Positions 24,927 to 33,338 of a stretch of DNA of 64,000 nt are shown in pieces (the stretch's first letter is position 1; every line of letters starts with the position of its first letter). The stretch is taken from assembly GCA_034926225.1 (NCBI GenBank), contig JAYFRF010000007.1, forward strand, positions 62,001 through 126,000. Direction: 5' to 3'. A program made the translations under genes and the position numbers. The notes beneath the pieces were generated by a model. The model was not told the origin of the DNA. It was given only the letters and a program-made list of their open reading frames with translations, and made no database searches. The stretch is from JAAZKA01 sp034926225 (GTDB lineage: Bacteria > Bacillota > Clostridia > Oscillospirales > QAMX01).

Positions 24927-27374
24927 TTGCGGGAAGTGCATTTTACGGAACGGGCCGAGCGGGTATTAAGGCTTGCGCATGAAGGCGCAGCGGAGCTTGG
25001 GCATAGCCATGTCGGGACGGAGCATTTACTGCTGGGGCTTTCCCGCGAGGGAGATGGCATCGCTGCACGGACGCTGGTGGCTTACGGGATGACGCCGACA
25101 CGCCTGGGCGAGCTTTTGCGCGAGAATGTCGGCGTCGGCGCGCCTACCCTACGGACGCCGCAGGGCCTAACCCCCCGTGCGCGGCAGTCGATCGAGCAGG
25201 CAGCGGCGGAAGCGGCGGCTCTGGGACATGCATTCGTCGGCGCGGAGCATCTGCTGCTCGGTGTGCTGAGGGAGAATGACTGCCTTGCCAATCGTATTCT
25301 GCTTTCCGCCGGGATTGAGCCACAAAAACTGTATGACATGGCGCTGCGTTTTTCGGGTTCTCCCGCGTCGGGGAATGTGGAGCCTTTCGCATTCTCCGGA
25401 GGCGCCGCGGCGGCCTCCCCGTCGCGCTCGCGCGGGGATACGCGCACGCTGAATCAGTTTAGCCGCGACCTCACCCAGTCCGCACGCGACGGGCTTTTAG
25501 ACCCGGTCATCGGACGCGAGCCGGAAACCGACCGCGTCGTCGCGATCCTGACAAGGCGGCAGAAAAATAACCCCGTGCTGATCGGCGAGCCGGGCGTCGG
25601 CAAGACCGCCGTCGCGGAGGGGCTGGCGCGGCGGCTGGCAGAGGGGCGCGTACCGGATGTGCTGAAAGGGCGGCGGCTCGTCTCCCTCGATCTGGCGGGC
25701 ATGATCGCCGGCACAAAATACCGCGGTGAGTTTGAGGAACGCGTACGGGCGATTCTCGAGGAAGCCCGCAAAGCTGCGAATGTCATCCTCTTTATCGACG
25801 AGCTGCATACCGTCGTCGGCGCGGGCGCGGCGGAAGGGGCGATCGACGCGGCGAACATCCTAAAGCCCGCTTTGTCGCGCGGCGAGCTGCGCGTCGTCGG
25901 CGCGACCACCATCGCCGAGTACCGCAAGTATATTGAGCGCGACGCTGCCTTAGAACGCCGCTTCCAGCCCGTCATGCTCGAGGAACCTACCCCTAAGGAA
26001 GCCCGAGCCATTCTTGAGGGGCTTCGCCCCAGATACGAAACGCATCACGGACTTCGCATTTCCGACGAAGCGCTCGACGCCGCTGTTTCCCTTTCCATCC
26101 GTTACCTGCCCGACCGCTTTCTGCCGGATAAGGCCGTCGATCTGATCGACGAGGCCGCCGCGTCGACCCGCATGCGGCTCCTCGGCGGCTCCGGGATGTA
26201 CCGCAAGCTGGAAGATGACAGCACGGCCTGCGAACGCGAATTGGAGGATGCCGTGAACGCGGCGGATTTCACTCGGGCGGCGGCTGTCCGGGAAAAGAAG
26301 AAAGCGATTGAGGAAAAGCTTGCCCGAGAGCGGACGGACAATCTCGTCACGCTCGGCGTCGTCACCGCCGAGGACGTTGCCCATGCCTGCGCTTCCTGGA
26401 CGCGCATCCCCGTCGAGCAGCTCACACAGGAGGAAGAGTCGAGACTCGCAAATCTCGAAAACATCCTCCGGGAACGCGTCGTCGGACAGGACGAGGCCGT
26501 CGCCGCCGTCGCAAAGGCTGTACGGCGCGGACGCGTGGGGCTTGCTGATCCGAACCGCCCCGTCGGCAGCTTTCTTTTCCTCGGACCCTCCGGCGTCGGT
26601 AAAACGGAGACCGCGCGTGCCCTCGCGGAAGCGCTTTTCGGTGATGAGAATGCTCTCATCCGCTTCGATATGTCCGAATACGCGGAAAAACACACCATTT
26701 CCCGCCTGATCGGTTCCCCTCCCGGCTATGTCGGGCACGAGGAGGGCGGTCAGCTCACGGGCAAGGTGCGTGCCAAGCCCTATTCCATCATCCTGTTCGA
26801 CGAGTTGGAAAAAGCCCATTCCGATATCTTCCATCTGATGCTGCAAATCCTCGAGGACGGCCGCCTGACCGACGCGCAGGGTCGGCGCGCCGACTTCCGC
26901 AACACCGTCGTCATCATGACCTCCAACCTCGGCGCAGGCAGCGTCGCGGGGACGTCCTCCCCCGTCGGCTTCTCGGATATCGGCAGGGAACGCGCGAAGG
27001 AAGACCGCGTGCGCGGGGAAATGCGTGCCTTCTTCCGTCCCGAGTTTTTAAACCGGCTCGACGCCGCCGTCGTCTTTCATGTTCTCGACGATGCGGCTCT
27101 CCGGGAAATCGCACGGCGTCTGCTCACCGGCGTAGCCAAGCGTTTTCGTGAAAAGGGCTACACCCTCACATGGGACGACGACGCCATCGTTTCTCTCTCC
27201 CGGGAAGGCTCCGATACCCGCTACGGCGCGCGCCCCATAAGGCGCGCCATCAACTCCCGCGTCGAGGAACCCGCCGCCGAAGCGATTCTCACAGGTACCC
27301 TCTCCCCCGGCATGGAAGCGCACCTTTGCGGAGATACGCTCCGCTTCCTCCCTTCACCGGACAAACCGCAATAA
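24927..27374 (+). CDS. clpC: ClpC-type AAA+ unfoldase
   Basis: An 815-residue Hsp100 protein. Two Clp-N repeats occupy roughly residues 1-145 (HVGTEHLLLGL and FVGAEHLLLGV). The first AAA domain has Walker A GEPGVGKTAVAEG (from residue 219). A middle region with an UVR-like helix (AAAVREKKKAIEEKL) follows, then a second AAA domain with GPSGVGKTETARALAEALFG (from residue 553). It unfolds substrates for ClpP. The start is a TTG after GGGGGGA. ctsR, mcsA and mcsB, the usual partners in Firmicutes, are not next to it. A ClpP-contact LGF/IGF-type tripeptide was not confirmed by eye. Confidence 0.93.
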   Translation: MREVHFTERAERVLRLAHEGAAELGHSHVGTEHLLLGLSREGDGIAARTLVAYGMTPTRLGELLRENVGVGAPTLRTPQGLTPRARQSIEQAAAEAAALGHAFVGAEHLLLGVLRENDCLANRILLSAGIEPQKLYDMALRFSGSPASGNVEPFAFSGGAAAASPSRSRGDTRTLNQFSRDLTQSARDGLLDPVIGREPETDRVVAILTRRQKNNPVLIGEPGVGKTAVAEGLARRLAEGRVPDVLKGRRLVSLDLAGMIAGTKYRGEFEERVRAILEEARKAANVILFIDELHTVVGAGAAEGAIDAANILKPALSRGELRVVGATTIAEYRKYIERDAALERRFQPVMLEEPTPKEARAILEGLRPRYETHHGLRISDEALDAAVSLSIRYLPDRFLPDKAVDLIDEAAASTRMRLLGGSGMYRKLEDDSTACERELEDAVNAADFTRAAAVREKKKAIEEKLARERTDNLVTLGVVTAEDVAHACASWTRIPVEQLTQEEESRLANLENILRERVVGQDEAVAAVAKAVRRGRVGLADPNRPVGSFLFLGPSGVGKTETARALAEALFGDENALIRFDMSEYAEKHTISRLIGSPPGYVGHEEGGQLTGKVRAKPYSIILFDELEKAHSDIFHLMLQILEDGRLTDAQGRRADFRNTVVIMTSNLGAGSVAGTSSPVGFSDIGRERAKEDRVRGEMRAFFRPEFLNRLDAAVVFHVLDDAALREIARRLLTGVAKRFREKGYTLTWDDDAIVSLSREGSDTRYGARPIRRAINSRVEEPAAEAILTGTLSPGMEAHLCGDTLRFLPSPDKPQ

Positions 27375-27389
27375 TCCTTTATTTACCCC

Positions 27390-27418
27390 TTGACAAAAAA
27401 GGTCGAGTGTGTTAGACT
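27390..27418 (+). promoter_or_regulatory. Promoter of the BlaI-M56 operon
   Basis: TTGACA (27390-27395), 17 bp, TAGACT (27413-27418). It lies inside the inverted repeat at 27396-27448. Confidence 0.75.
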
Positions 27419-27448
27419 TCGTTTAGGTCTATTGCATTCGACCTTTTT
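27396..27448 (+). promoter_or_regulatory. Long hyphenated palindrome: probable BlaI operator and clpC terminator
   Basis: AAAAAGGTCGA (27396-27406) pairs with TCGACCTTTTT (27438-27448), and inner TTAGAC/GGTCTA segments also pair. As DNA it covers the spacer, the -10 box and the start region of the blaI-like gene, a natural repressor site. As RNA read through from clpC it is a stem with a terminal T run. Confidence 0.55.
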
Positions 27449-27467
27449 ATGTGCGGAGGTATACCCT

Positions 27468-27830
27468 ATGCGCGTTCCCAAGATTTTTGAAAGTGAATAT
27501 CGCTTCTGCCTGATTCTGTGGGAGAACGAACCTGTCAACAGTACGGTTTTGGTTTCCCTGTGCCGGGAGAAGCTCGGATGGAGCAAGGCGACGACATACA
27601 CGGTCATCAAGCGGCTGTCGGAGCGCGGCGTGGTCAAAAGCGAGAACGCCGTGGTCACGTCGCTCGTCTCCAAGGAGGACGTGCAGGCAGCCGAGGTCGA
27701 CGAGCTGGTGGATCGCACCTTCGAAGGCTCGATCCCCGCCTTTCTGGCCGCGTTTGCGAAACGGAAGACACTTTCATCGGACGAAGTCGCCAAACTTCGC
27801 CGGATGATCGACGCCTACGGGGAGAAATAG
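27468..27830 (+). CDS. BlaI/MecI-family transcriptional repressor
   Basis: A 120-residue winged-helix repressor: VPKIFESEYRFCLILWENEP opens the family domain and WSKATTYTVIKRLSERGVV is the recognition-helix region. BlaI proteins bind as dimers and are cut by the partner M56 peptidase on signal. The ATG at 27468 follows GGAGG. The next gene, starting 2 bp after the stop, is the M56 membrane peptidase. It likely represses its own operon through the palindrome at 27396-27448. No beta-lactamase gene of the classical type adjoins it. Confidence 0.92.
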   Translation: MRVPKIFESEYRFCLILWENEPVNSTVLVSLCREKLGWSKATTYTVIKRLSERGVVKSENAVVTSLVSKEDVQAAEVDELVDRTFEGSIPAFLAAFAKRKTLSSDEVAKLRRMIDAYGEK

Positions 27831-27831
27831 C

Positions 27832-29175
27832 ATGGAAGCTGTATTTTTAAAAGCGCTCAACATGAGCCTTGCGGTAGGTTGGCTCATCCTCGTCATCATC
27901 GTTCTGCGTCCCCTTTTACGACGGGCGCCCAGATCCATACACTGCCTGCTCTGGGGACTCGTTGCCATCCGTCTAATATGCCCACTCTCCCCGGAAAGCG
28001 TGCTGTCCCTCATCCCAAGCGCCGAGATTTTCAGTCCGAGTATCCTCTATGCCGAGTCCCCAGCCATCCAAAGCGGTATCGGCTCGTTGAATCAGGCGGT
28101 CAACCCCGCTTTAGCGGAGTCCCTCTCGCCCGCGCTCAGCGACAGTGTGAATCCTATGCAGGTCGTCATAGCCGCCGCTGCCGTTTTATGGCTCATCGGC
28201 GTGACCGCGATGCTGCTCTACGCGGCTGTCAGTTACTTCAGGCTGCGCCGGCGTGTCGCCGACGCCGTGCGGCTGCGGGATAACCTCTGGCAAAGCGAGC
28301 ATGCCGCCTCCCCATTCATCCTCGGCATTCTCCATCCCCGCATCTATCTCCCTTATACGCTTTCCGACGCCGACATGTCGAGCGTGATCGCCCATGAGCA
28401 GGCGCATCTTCGGCGGCGCGACCATCTCATCAAGCCCCTCGGTTTTCTCCTGCTCTCCGTATACTGGTTTCACCCGCTCGTCTGGCTTGCATACGCGCTG
28501 CTTTGCCGCGACATAGAGCTTGCCTGCGACGAGCGCGTCATCCGTGACTTAAATCCGGATGGTAGGAAGGCTTACTTAAACGCGCTGCTCTCCTGCAGTC
28601 TGCCGCACCGTGCCATCGCGGCATGCCCCTTGGCCTTCGGCGAAATCGGCGTCAAAGCCCGCATCCGCAGCGTTTTAAGCTATCGGAAGCCCGCGTTCTG
28701 GCTCACCCTCACCGCTTTGCTCGCCTGTATCGCCGTCGCGGTCTGCTTCCTAACGAGCCCGCCCACCGCCGTCCCGCTCGTTGACGCTTCCTGCATCGTC
28801 CAAACCGCGTCCGGCATGGAAAATGTCGCTGCCAACCGTTATCCCGACGGACAATTCGACTTTAATTATGACTCTTTGCCATCCCTGATCGCCGGTGAAG
28901 AGGATATACTCTATTTCGACGTCAGTTGGGACGGCGATACCCTCGCCGTTGCCGAAGACTACTATGCATATCCCGGCAAGTCCGTCGGGGTCGTAACGAA
29001 GGAAACCTATACCCTCGTGCGCGGTACAGACGGGCGCTTTGCGCTTGACATTCGGCGCCGCCATGCGATCCGAGAAGAAAGTGCCGTGTATTATGTAGTA
29101 AACGGCAGCGAAAAGTTTGTTTTTATGGTGATTTTCCCTGTCTCGGACGCCTCTTCCTCGACAGATTCCCGGTGA
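27832..29175 (+). CDS. BlaR1-like M56 membrane metallopeptidase
   Basis: A 447-residue membrane peptidase. Hydrophobic helices flank a cytoplasmic zinc-protease domain with VIAHEQAHLRRRDH (His188, Glu189, His192) and the downstream ELACDERVI acidic motif of BlaR1/MecR1. A last helix (residues about 285-305) leads into an outside C-terminal domain of only about 130 residues (SxxK and penicillin-binding motifs not seen). So it is not a beta-lactam receptor of the usual type. It should cleave the neighbouring BlaI-like repressor when the outer domain detects its signal. Confidence 0.9.
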   Translation: MEAVFLKALNMSLAVGWLILVIIVLRPLLRRAPRSIHCLLWGLVAIRLICPLSPESVLSLIPSAEIFSPSILYAESPAIQSGIGSLNQAVNPALAESLSPALSDSVNPMQVVIAAAAVLWLIGVTAMLLYAAVSYFRLRRRVADAVRLRDNLWQSEHAASPFILGILHPRIYLPYTLSDADMSSVIAHEQAHLRRRDHLIKPLGFLLLSVYWFHPLVWLAYALLCRDIELACDERVIRDLNPDGRKAYLNALLSCSLPHRAIAACPLAFGEIGVKARIRSVLSYRKPAFWLTLTALLACIAVAVCFLTSPPTAVPLVDASCIVQTASGMENVAANRYPDGQFDFNYDSLPSLIAGEEDILYFDVSWDGDTLAVAEDYYAYPGKSVGVVTKETYTLVRGTDGRFALDIRRRHAIREESAVYYVVNGSEKFVFMVIFPVSDASSSTDSR

Positions 29176-29208
29176 TTTCGTCTGGCTGTTCTATCTTTTT
29201 ATAAACGG

Positions 29209-29246
29209 AAAATAGGCTGTATCCTGTTGGATACAGCCTATTTTTT
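29209..29246. terminator. Bidirectional terminator between convergent genes
   Basis: A 16-bp perfect stem (AAAATAGGCTGTATCC and complement), TGTT loop, with runs of T on both strands. It serves the M56 gene and the reverse-strand oxidoreductase. Confidence 0.9.
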
Positions 29247-29258
29247 ATCAATACATGC

Positions 29259-30332
29259 TTACTTTTCGCGATAGAACAGCGGCACATCGAGCCAGACGCC
29301 GCCCTGCATGGCTGCTTCATGCGCAACCAGCCCCGGAATCGTCATGTCGAGCGCCTTCACGATGTCAATCGCCGGGGTACGGTCATACTTAATATCGTCG
29401 AGGAAGCGGTTGATTAAAAGATACTCGCAGCTTCCGTGACCGCCGGCCTTCATTTCCGCCGTCGCATCAGGGTCTGACGCATAGTTCGTGAAGTTCACGC
29501 AGCTCTCGTCGATGCCCTCAAAAAAGCGGCGTGCACGATCGGAGGTGTAGTTATCCGTCTCGATGTAACCCTTGGAACCGTACATCGCGTAGCCGCACCA
29601 CGCCGGATTACGCGGCGAAACCGAGCTGCGCAAAACGCGGATCGTCGCGCCCTTCGACGTCTCAAACAGACCGCACTGCATGTCGATCGCGCCCGGACCG
29701 ACGTTCTCGACGATATTGACACTCTTACCCGACGCCGTGCAGCGGACAATGTAGTCGTCCAGCCAGAAAAGTAGCGGTCCTAAGCTGTGCGAGCAATAGT
29801 GCAGCGGCGCACGCTGCGTACGCCACAGGTTATTGCCGTCCTTGTCGATAACGAGCTGCCGGATTTCATGTACATACTCCGCTTCCGCGTAATGGATGTG
29901 CCCGAGACAGCCGCGGTCGACAAAATCCTTCCACTCGAGAACAAAGTGCATATAATTGCAGTTTTCCGCCATCATATACTTCGCCTTCGAGCGTTTCGTC
30001 GCTTCATAGATGTTCCGGCAGCCCTCGATCGTGTTCGCCGCCGTGACCTCGCACAGCACATGGATGTCGCGGTCGAGCGCCGCGATCACCTGCGATTCGT
30101 GATACGGAATCGGCGTACCAAGGACGACCAGATCGAGTCCGGAATCGAGAAAGGCTTCATAATCGGTATAGCACTGGTTATCGGAAAGCTGAAAGTCTGC
30201 CGCATGCTCCGCAAGCTTTGCGGGATTAGTATCACACAGCGCCGTAATTTCGGTAAACGGATGGCTTGCCAAAACTTTACCGTATGCGGTACCGCGTCCG
30301 ATGCCGACGAGACCTACGCGAAGTTTGTCCAT
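29259..30332 (-). CDS. Gfo/Idh/MocA-family oxidoreductase with altered EKP motif
   Basis: A 357-residue Rossmann dehydrogenase (RVGLVGIGRGTAYGKVLASH). The position of the usual EKP motif reads CEVTAANT, so the conserved lysine is absent. HYCSHSLGPLLFWLDD fills the usual substrate/catalytic helix. The family acts on sugar and inositol hydroxyls. The replacement suggests a different reaction or a subfamily with a shifted proton relay. It is monocistronic with its own promoter (30368-30397) and a shared terminator. The substrate is unknown. Confidence 0.86.
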   Translation of the reverse strand: MDKLRVGLVGIGRGTAYGKVLASHPFTEITALCDTNPAKLAEHAADFQLSDNQCYTDYEAFLDSGLDLVVLGTPIPYHESQVIAALDRDIHVLCEVTAANTIEGCRNIYEATKRSKAKYMMAENCNYMHFVLEWKDFVDRGCLGHIHYAEAEYVHEIRQLVIDKDGNNLWRTQRAPLHYCSHSLGPLLFWLDDYIVRCTASGKSVNIVENVGPGAIDMQCGLFETSKGATIRVLRSSVSPRNPAWCGYAMYGSKGYIETDNYTSDRARRFFEGIDESCVNFTNYASDPDATAEMKAGGHGSCEYLLINRFLDDIKYDRTPAIDIVKALDMTIPGLVAHEAAMQGGVWLDVPLFYREK

Positions 30333-30367
30333 AATGTACCTCCCTGACGTTTATTAAGGTTAATCAT

Positions 30368-30397
30368 ATCATACAATATGCTTAATCCCTTTGTCAA
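30368..30397 (-). promoter_or_regulatory. Promoter of the EVT-type oxidoreductase
   Basis: Reverse strand TTGACA (30392-30397), 18 bp, TATGAT (30368-30373). Confidence 0.65.
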
Positions 30398-30429
30398 GGA
30401 GCTATTTGATTGAATTGTGTGTCTATCCG

Positions 30430-31107
30430 CTATTTTGCGAAAATATGGCTGCCAATCGTCTTAATGATTGCACGTGACCGAATCCACGCGTTCGACGTCT
30501 TTGCCGGATTGTAGTAGTAGATCGCTCCGCCAGACGGGTCCCAGCCGTTTAGCGCGTCCGACGCCGCACGGTATGCCGAGTCCGCGATCGGCGTGTTAAT
30601 CTGTCCGTCCGTGACCGCTGTGAAAGCGCCGTTCTGGTACACCACGCCCGCTATCGTATTCGGGAACGACGGATGCCGCACACGGTTCATCACCACCGCG
30701 CCAACGGCGACCTGCCCCTCATACGGCTCACCGCGCGCCTCGGCGGAGATGATCCGCGCGAGAAGGTAGCTGTTCTCATCCCGGCTGCCGACGGAACCCG
30801 TCCCGCCACTCGAAATTCCCAGCGCACGCAACGTAGCAGGCCCCACAATACCATCGACCGTCAACCCGTTCTTGCGCTGAAAGAAGTAAACCGCATCACG
30901 CGTCAGCGGACCGTAGATGCCATCGACGGGGCCGGAATAGTACCCCCACCCCGACAGCTTTTCCTGTATCGTTTTGACCGTTGTGCCGGTCGAGCCGTAG
31001 GAATACGTCGCCGCCTGCGCGGGCACGGCGGTAATCGCGAGGATGAGCAGGATGTTGGCTAAAAATAAAGCAGCAAGCTGTACGCTCTGCCGCGTAGGTC
31101 TGAGCAT
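30430..31107 (-). CDS. sleB: Spore cortex-lytic enzyme SleB-like
   Basis: A 225-residue exported protein. A signal peptide ends near VPAQA. A peptidoglycan-binding type 1 domain (STGTTVKTIQEKLSGWGYYS, with the YFFQRKNGLTVDGIVGPAT repeat end) is followed by a hydrolase-2 domain (ENSYLLARIISAEARGEPYE, VAVGAVVMNRVRHPSFP). This is the order in SleB, which hydrolyses spore cortex at germination. GGAGG stands before the ATG. The usual partner ypeB is not adjacent. A weak match to a sigma-G promoter lies at 31158-31188. Confidence 0.92.
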   Translation of the reverse strand: MLRPTRQSVQLAALFLANILLILAITAVPAQAATYSYGSTGTTVKTIQEKLSGWGYYSGPVDGIYGPLTRDAVYFFQRKNGLTVDGIVGPATLRALGISSGGTGSVGSRDENSYLLARIISAEARGEPYEGQVAVGAVVMNRVRHPSFPNTIAGVVYQNGAFTAVTDGQINTPIADSAYRAASDALNGWDPSGGAIYYYNPAKTSNAWIRSRAIIKTIGSHIFAK

Positions 31108-31157
31108 ATGGGTATCCTCCTTTGATTGTCGCCTTTATTTTGAAACCGAGTATCCTT

Positions 31158-31188
31158 CCTTATGCGTATATTGCCCATGGTAAATGCA
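31158..31188 (-). promoter_or_regulatory. Weak sigma-G-like promoter candidate for sleB
   Basis: Reverse strand TGCATTT (31182-31188) and CATAAGG (31158-31164) are about 17 bp apart, compared with sigma-G TGAATA and CATACTA. Several mismatches; supported mainly by the function of the gene. Confidence 0.3.
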
Positions 31189-31226
31189 GGCCGTGAAAAG
31201 ATCGGAAAAAATGTACTGTTTTCCCC

Positions 31227-31255
31227 TTTTCATAACCGCGGAAATGTGGTAAAAT
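31227..31255 (+). promoter_or_regulatory. Possible promoter of the lipoprotein-two-component operon
   Basis: TTTTCA (31227-31232), 17 bp, TAAAAT (31250-31255). Confidence 0.4.
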
Positions 31256-31284
31256 AAAAGTGACTTCTCTTTGGGGTGTCCTTG

Positions 31285-32625
31285 ATGATGAAATATAAGC
31301 TTTTTTTACTTCTCTGTATCCTTTTTCTCGCGCTTTCCGGCTGCGCCATCGAAAGCGACGAGCTGCTGTCGCTTCCGCAGCTTCCCGCTCAATACGTGCT
31401 CGTGCAAAACCAGATCGATCTCCTGCTTTCGGATGGCGTCAGTCTCTCCGCTCCCGTCTCCGGTACGGACCGCGCCTCCATTCAGATGGTCGACTTAAAC
31501 GGTGACGGCGTCGACGAAGCCATCGCTTTCTGCGTGTCTAAAAAAAACGAGTCCACGGTGCCGCAGGTCTATCTCTACCGCTATTCCGGTGGTAAATATG
31601 TCCTCTCCGGCTGCATCGAGGGTGTCGGCGACTCCATCGATACCGTCCTTTACCCCGAAATGGGGGCTGAGCATGCAAAAACGCTCGTCATCGGCTGGCG
31701 TCTCGGCGCAAATCCCGTTTGCGGTTTGTCCGTTTATCTATATGACGGCGAAACCCCTCTCATGCTCTACAACGGCGAATATACCGGGCTTGCCGCCTGC
31801 GATCTCAACAATGACGATGCCGAGGAACTGCTCGTCTTGCGTCACGTCGCTTCGACCTCCTCCGGTGCGGGAAGCGCGGTTCTTTTATCTTACGACTCCG
31901 GTAAGCTCTCCTCCATCGCCGAAGCACCCCTTTCCTCCGGTGTCTCCCAACCGCAAAGCGTTGTTTACGACCGTATCGGCGAGGATCTCTACGGGGTCGT
32001 CGTCGACGCGCTCCTGTCCGGAGAAGACCGCGCGGGGGAAGCCGGAATGCTTACCGATATCCTGGCCTACGACGAAGGCCACCTTTATAACGTTACCTAC
32101 GACGATTTCGAACGCCGCAGTATCTCCACCTACCGCCCGCTCGAGTACGAATCCCGCGATATTGACGGCGACGGCATCGTCGAAGTCCCTTGTGTGGACT
32201 ACCTGCCCGGCAGTAACGTCCAGTCCGCAACGCCGTTTCTGCGCATTGACTGGTGCGACGTTGACGATACGCTGACGCTGACGAAACGCTTTACAGCCTA
32301 TCAGGCTCGCAAAAGCGAATGGTACTTCGTCATGCCCGATACACTGATCCCAAGCGTCACTATGGTCGCCGGTTACAGCGACGCCGAGCGCATGTCCTAT
32401 GTGTTCTGCGAGTACAACAGTGAAACCGAACAGATCGGCCGCCCTCTGTGGGAGATATTTACGCTGACCGGTATGGAAAAGTATACCGCATTCGAAGAGC
32501 TCGGCTTGTTTGAGCTGGCCCGTACCTCCACCCGTATCTACGGCGCGAAGCTCTACCTTGCAGACAAAAACGATATTCTCTCCTACGCCGAGCTGTCCCA
32601 AAGCTTTTTTCTGACCGCAGGTTAA
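31285..32625 (+). CDS. Lipoprotein with calcium-loop-like repeats
   Basis: A 446-residue exported lipoprotein with a clear lipobox (LALSGC). After the lipidated Cys the chain is beta-rich and has at least two DxDxDG-type loops, DLNGDGVDE and DIDGDGIVE, plus DLNNDDAEE, as in FG-GAP/VCBS beta-propeller repeats that hold calcium. No enzymatic motif was seen. Among close ATG/GTG/TTG choices 31285 is preferred for spacing from GGGGTG. The two-component genes follow directly (29 bp), so it may be a signal-binding accessory at the outer face of the membrane. Function unknown. Confidence 0.75.
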   Translation: MMKYKLFLLLCILFLALSGCAIESDELLSLPQLPAQYVLVQNQIDLLLSDGVSLSAPVSGTDRASIQMVDLNGDGVDEAIAFCVSKKNESTVPQVYLYRYSGGKYVLSGCIEGVGDSIDTVLYPEMGAEHAKTLVIGWRLGANPVCGLSVYLYDGETPLMLYNGEYTGLAACDLNNDDAEELLVLRHVASTSSGAGSAVLLSYDSGKLSSIAEAPLSSGVSQPQSVVYDRIGEDLYGVVVDALLSGEDRAGEAGMLTDILAYDEGHLYNVTYDDFERRSISTYRPLEYESRDIDGDGIVEVPCVDYLPGSNVQSATPFLRIDWCDVDDTLTLTKRFTAYQARKSEWYFVMPDTLIPSVTMVAGYSDAERMSYVFCEYNSETEQIGRPLWEIFTLTGMEKYTAFEELGLFELARTSTRIYGAKLYLADKNDILSYAELSQSFFLTAG

Positions 32626-32654
32626 TCCCGTATCACGTGAATAGGAGTATCCTT

Positions 32655-33338
32655 ATGCGAAAGATTCTTGTCATCGAGGATGAGGATTCCATCCGTAGCT
32701 TTATAGTCATAAACCTCAAACGCGCCGGCTACGCTGTGACCGAGGCGTCCTCCGGTGAAGATGCCTTCGAGGTCTGGGCGCAAAATCCCGATATTATCCT
32801 GATGGTCGTCGACGTGATGCTCCCCGGTATCGACGGCTATGAGATCTGCCGACGCGTCCGCGCACGCGGCTCTGAAATCGGCATCATCATGCTCACCGCC
32901 CGCGCACAGGAGATGGACAAAGTCATGGGACTCATGACCGGCGCGGATGACTATATTACCAAGCCTTTCTCCCCCGCCGAGCTGACCGCCCGCATCGACG
33001 CCCTCATGCGCCGCCTGACCGGCAACACCGCGCAATCCGATGAGCTGTCCTCCCCTCCCTTCGCTTTAAACTTAAAAAGTCGTACGCTCACTAAGGACGG
33101 CTCCCGTATCGAGCTGACACAGGTTGAATTCATGATTATGAAAACTTTCCTCGAAAATCCCAACCGCGCCATGTCCCGTGAGGAAATCCTGCGCACAGTA
33201 TGGGGACCGGACTACTTCGGAGATCTCAAAATCGTCGATGTCAACGTCCGCCGCCTGCGCATCAAGCTTGAGGAAGACGCAGCAAATCCGAAGTATATCA
33301 CAACCGTCTGGGGCTTTGGATACAAATGGGAAGCCTAG
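32655..33338 (+). CDS. OmpR/PhoB-family response regulator
   Basis: A 227-residue regulator. The receiver domain begins MRKILVIEDEDSIRSF with acidic pocket Glu8-Asp9, phosphoacceptor Asp53 (VVDVMLPG), Thr in MLTARAQE and Lys in ITKPFSP. The C-terminal winged helix (LTQVEFMIMKTFLENP ... VDVNVRRLRIKLEED) binds DNA. ATG 32655 is preferred over an upstream GTG because AGGAG fits it. The gene overlaps the kinase gene by 13 bp, so they form a coupled pair. Confidence 0.95.
   Translation: MRKILVIEDEDSIRSFIVINLKRAGYAVTEASSGEDAFEVWAQNPDIILMVVDVMLPGIDGYEICRRVRARGSEIGIIMLTARAQEMDKVMGLMTGADDYITKPFSPAELTARIDALMRRLTGNTAQSDELSSPPFALNLKSRTLTKDGSRIELTQVEFMIMKTFLENPNRAMSREEILRTVWGPDYFGDLKIVDVNVRRLRIKLEEDAANPKYITTVWGFGYKWEA

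Noticed and set aside
25950..26846. Reverse frame of 298 codons inside clpC
   Set aside because: Antisense shadow of the conserved ATPase domains.
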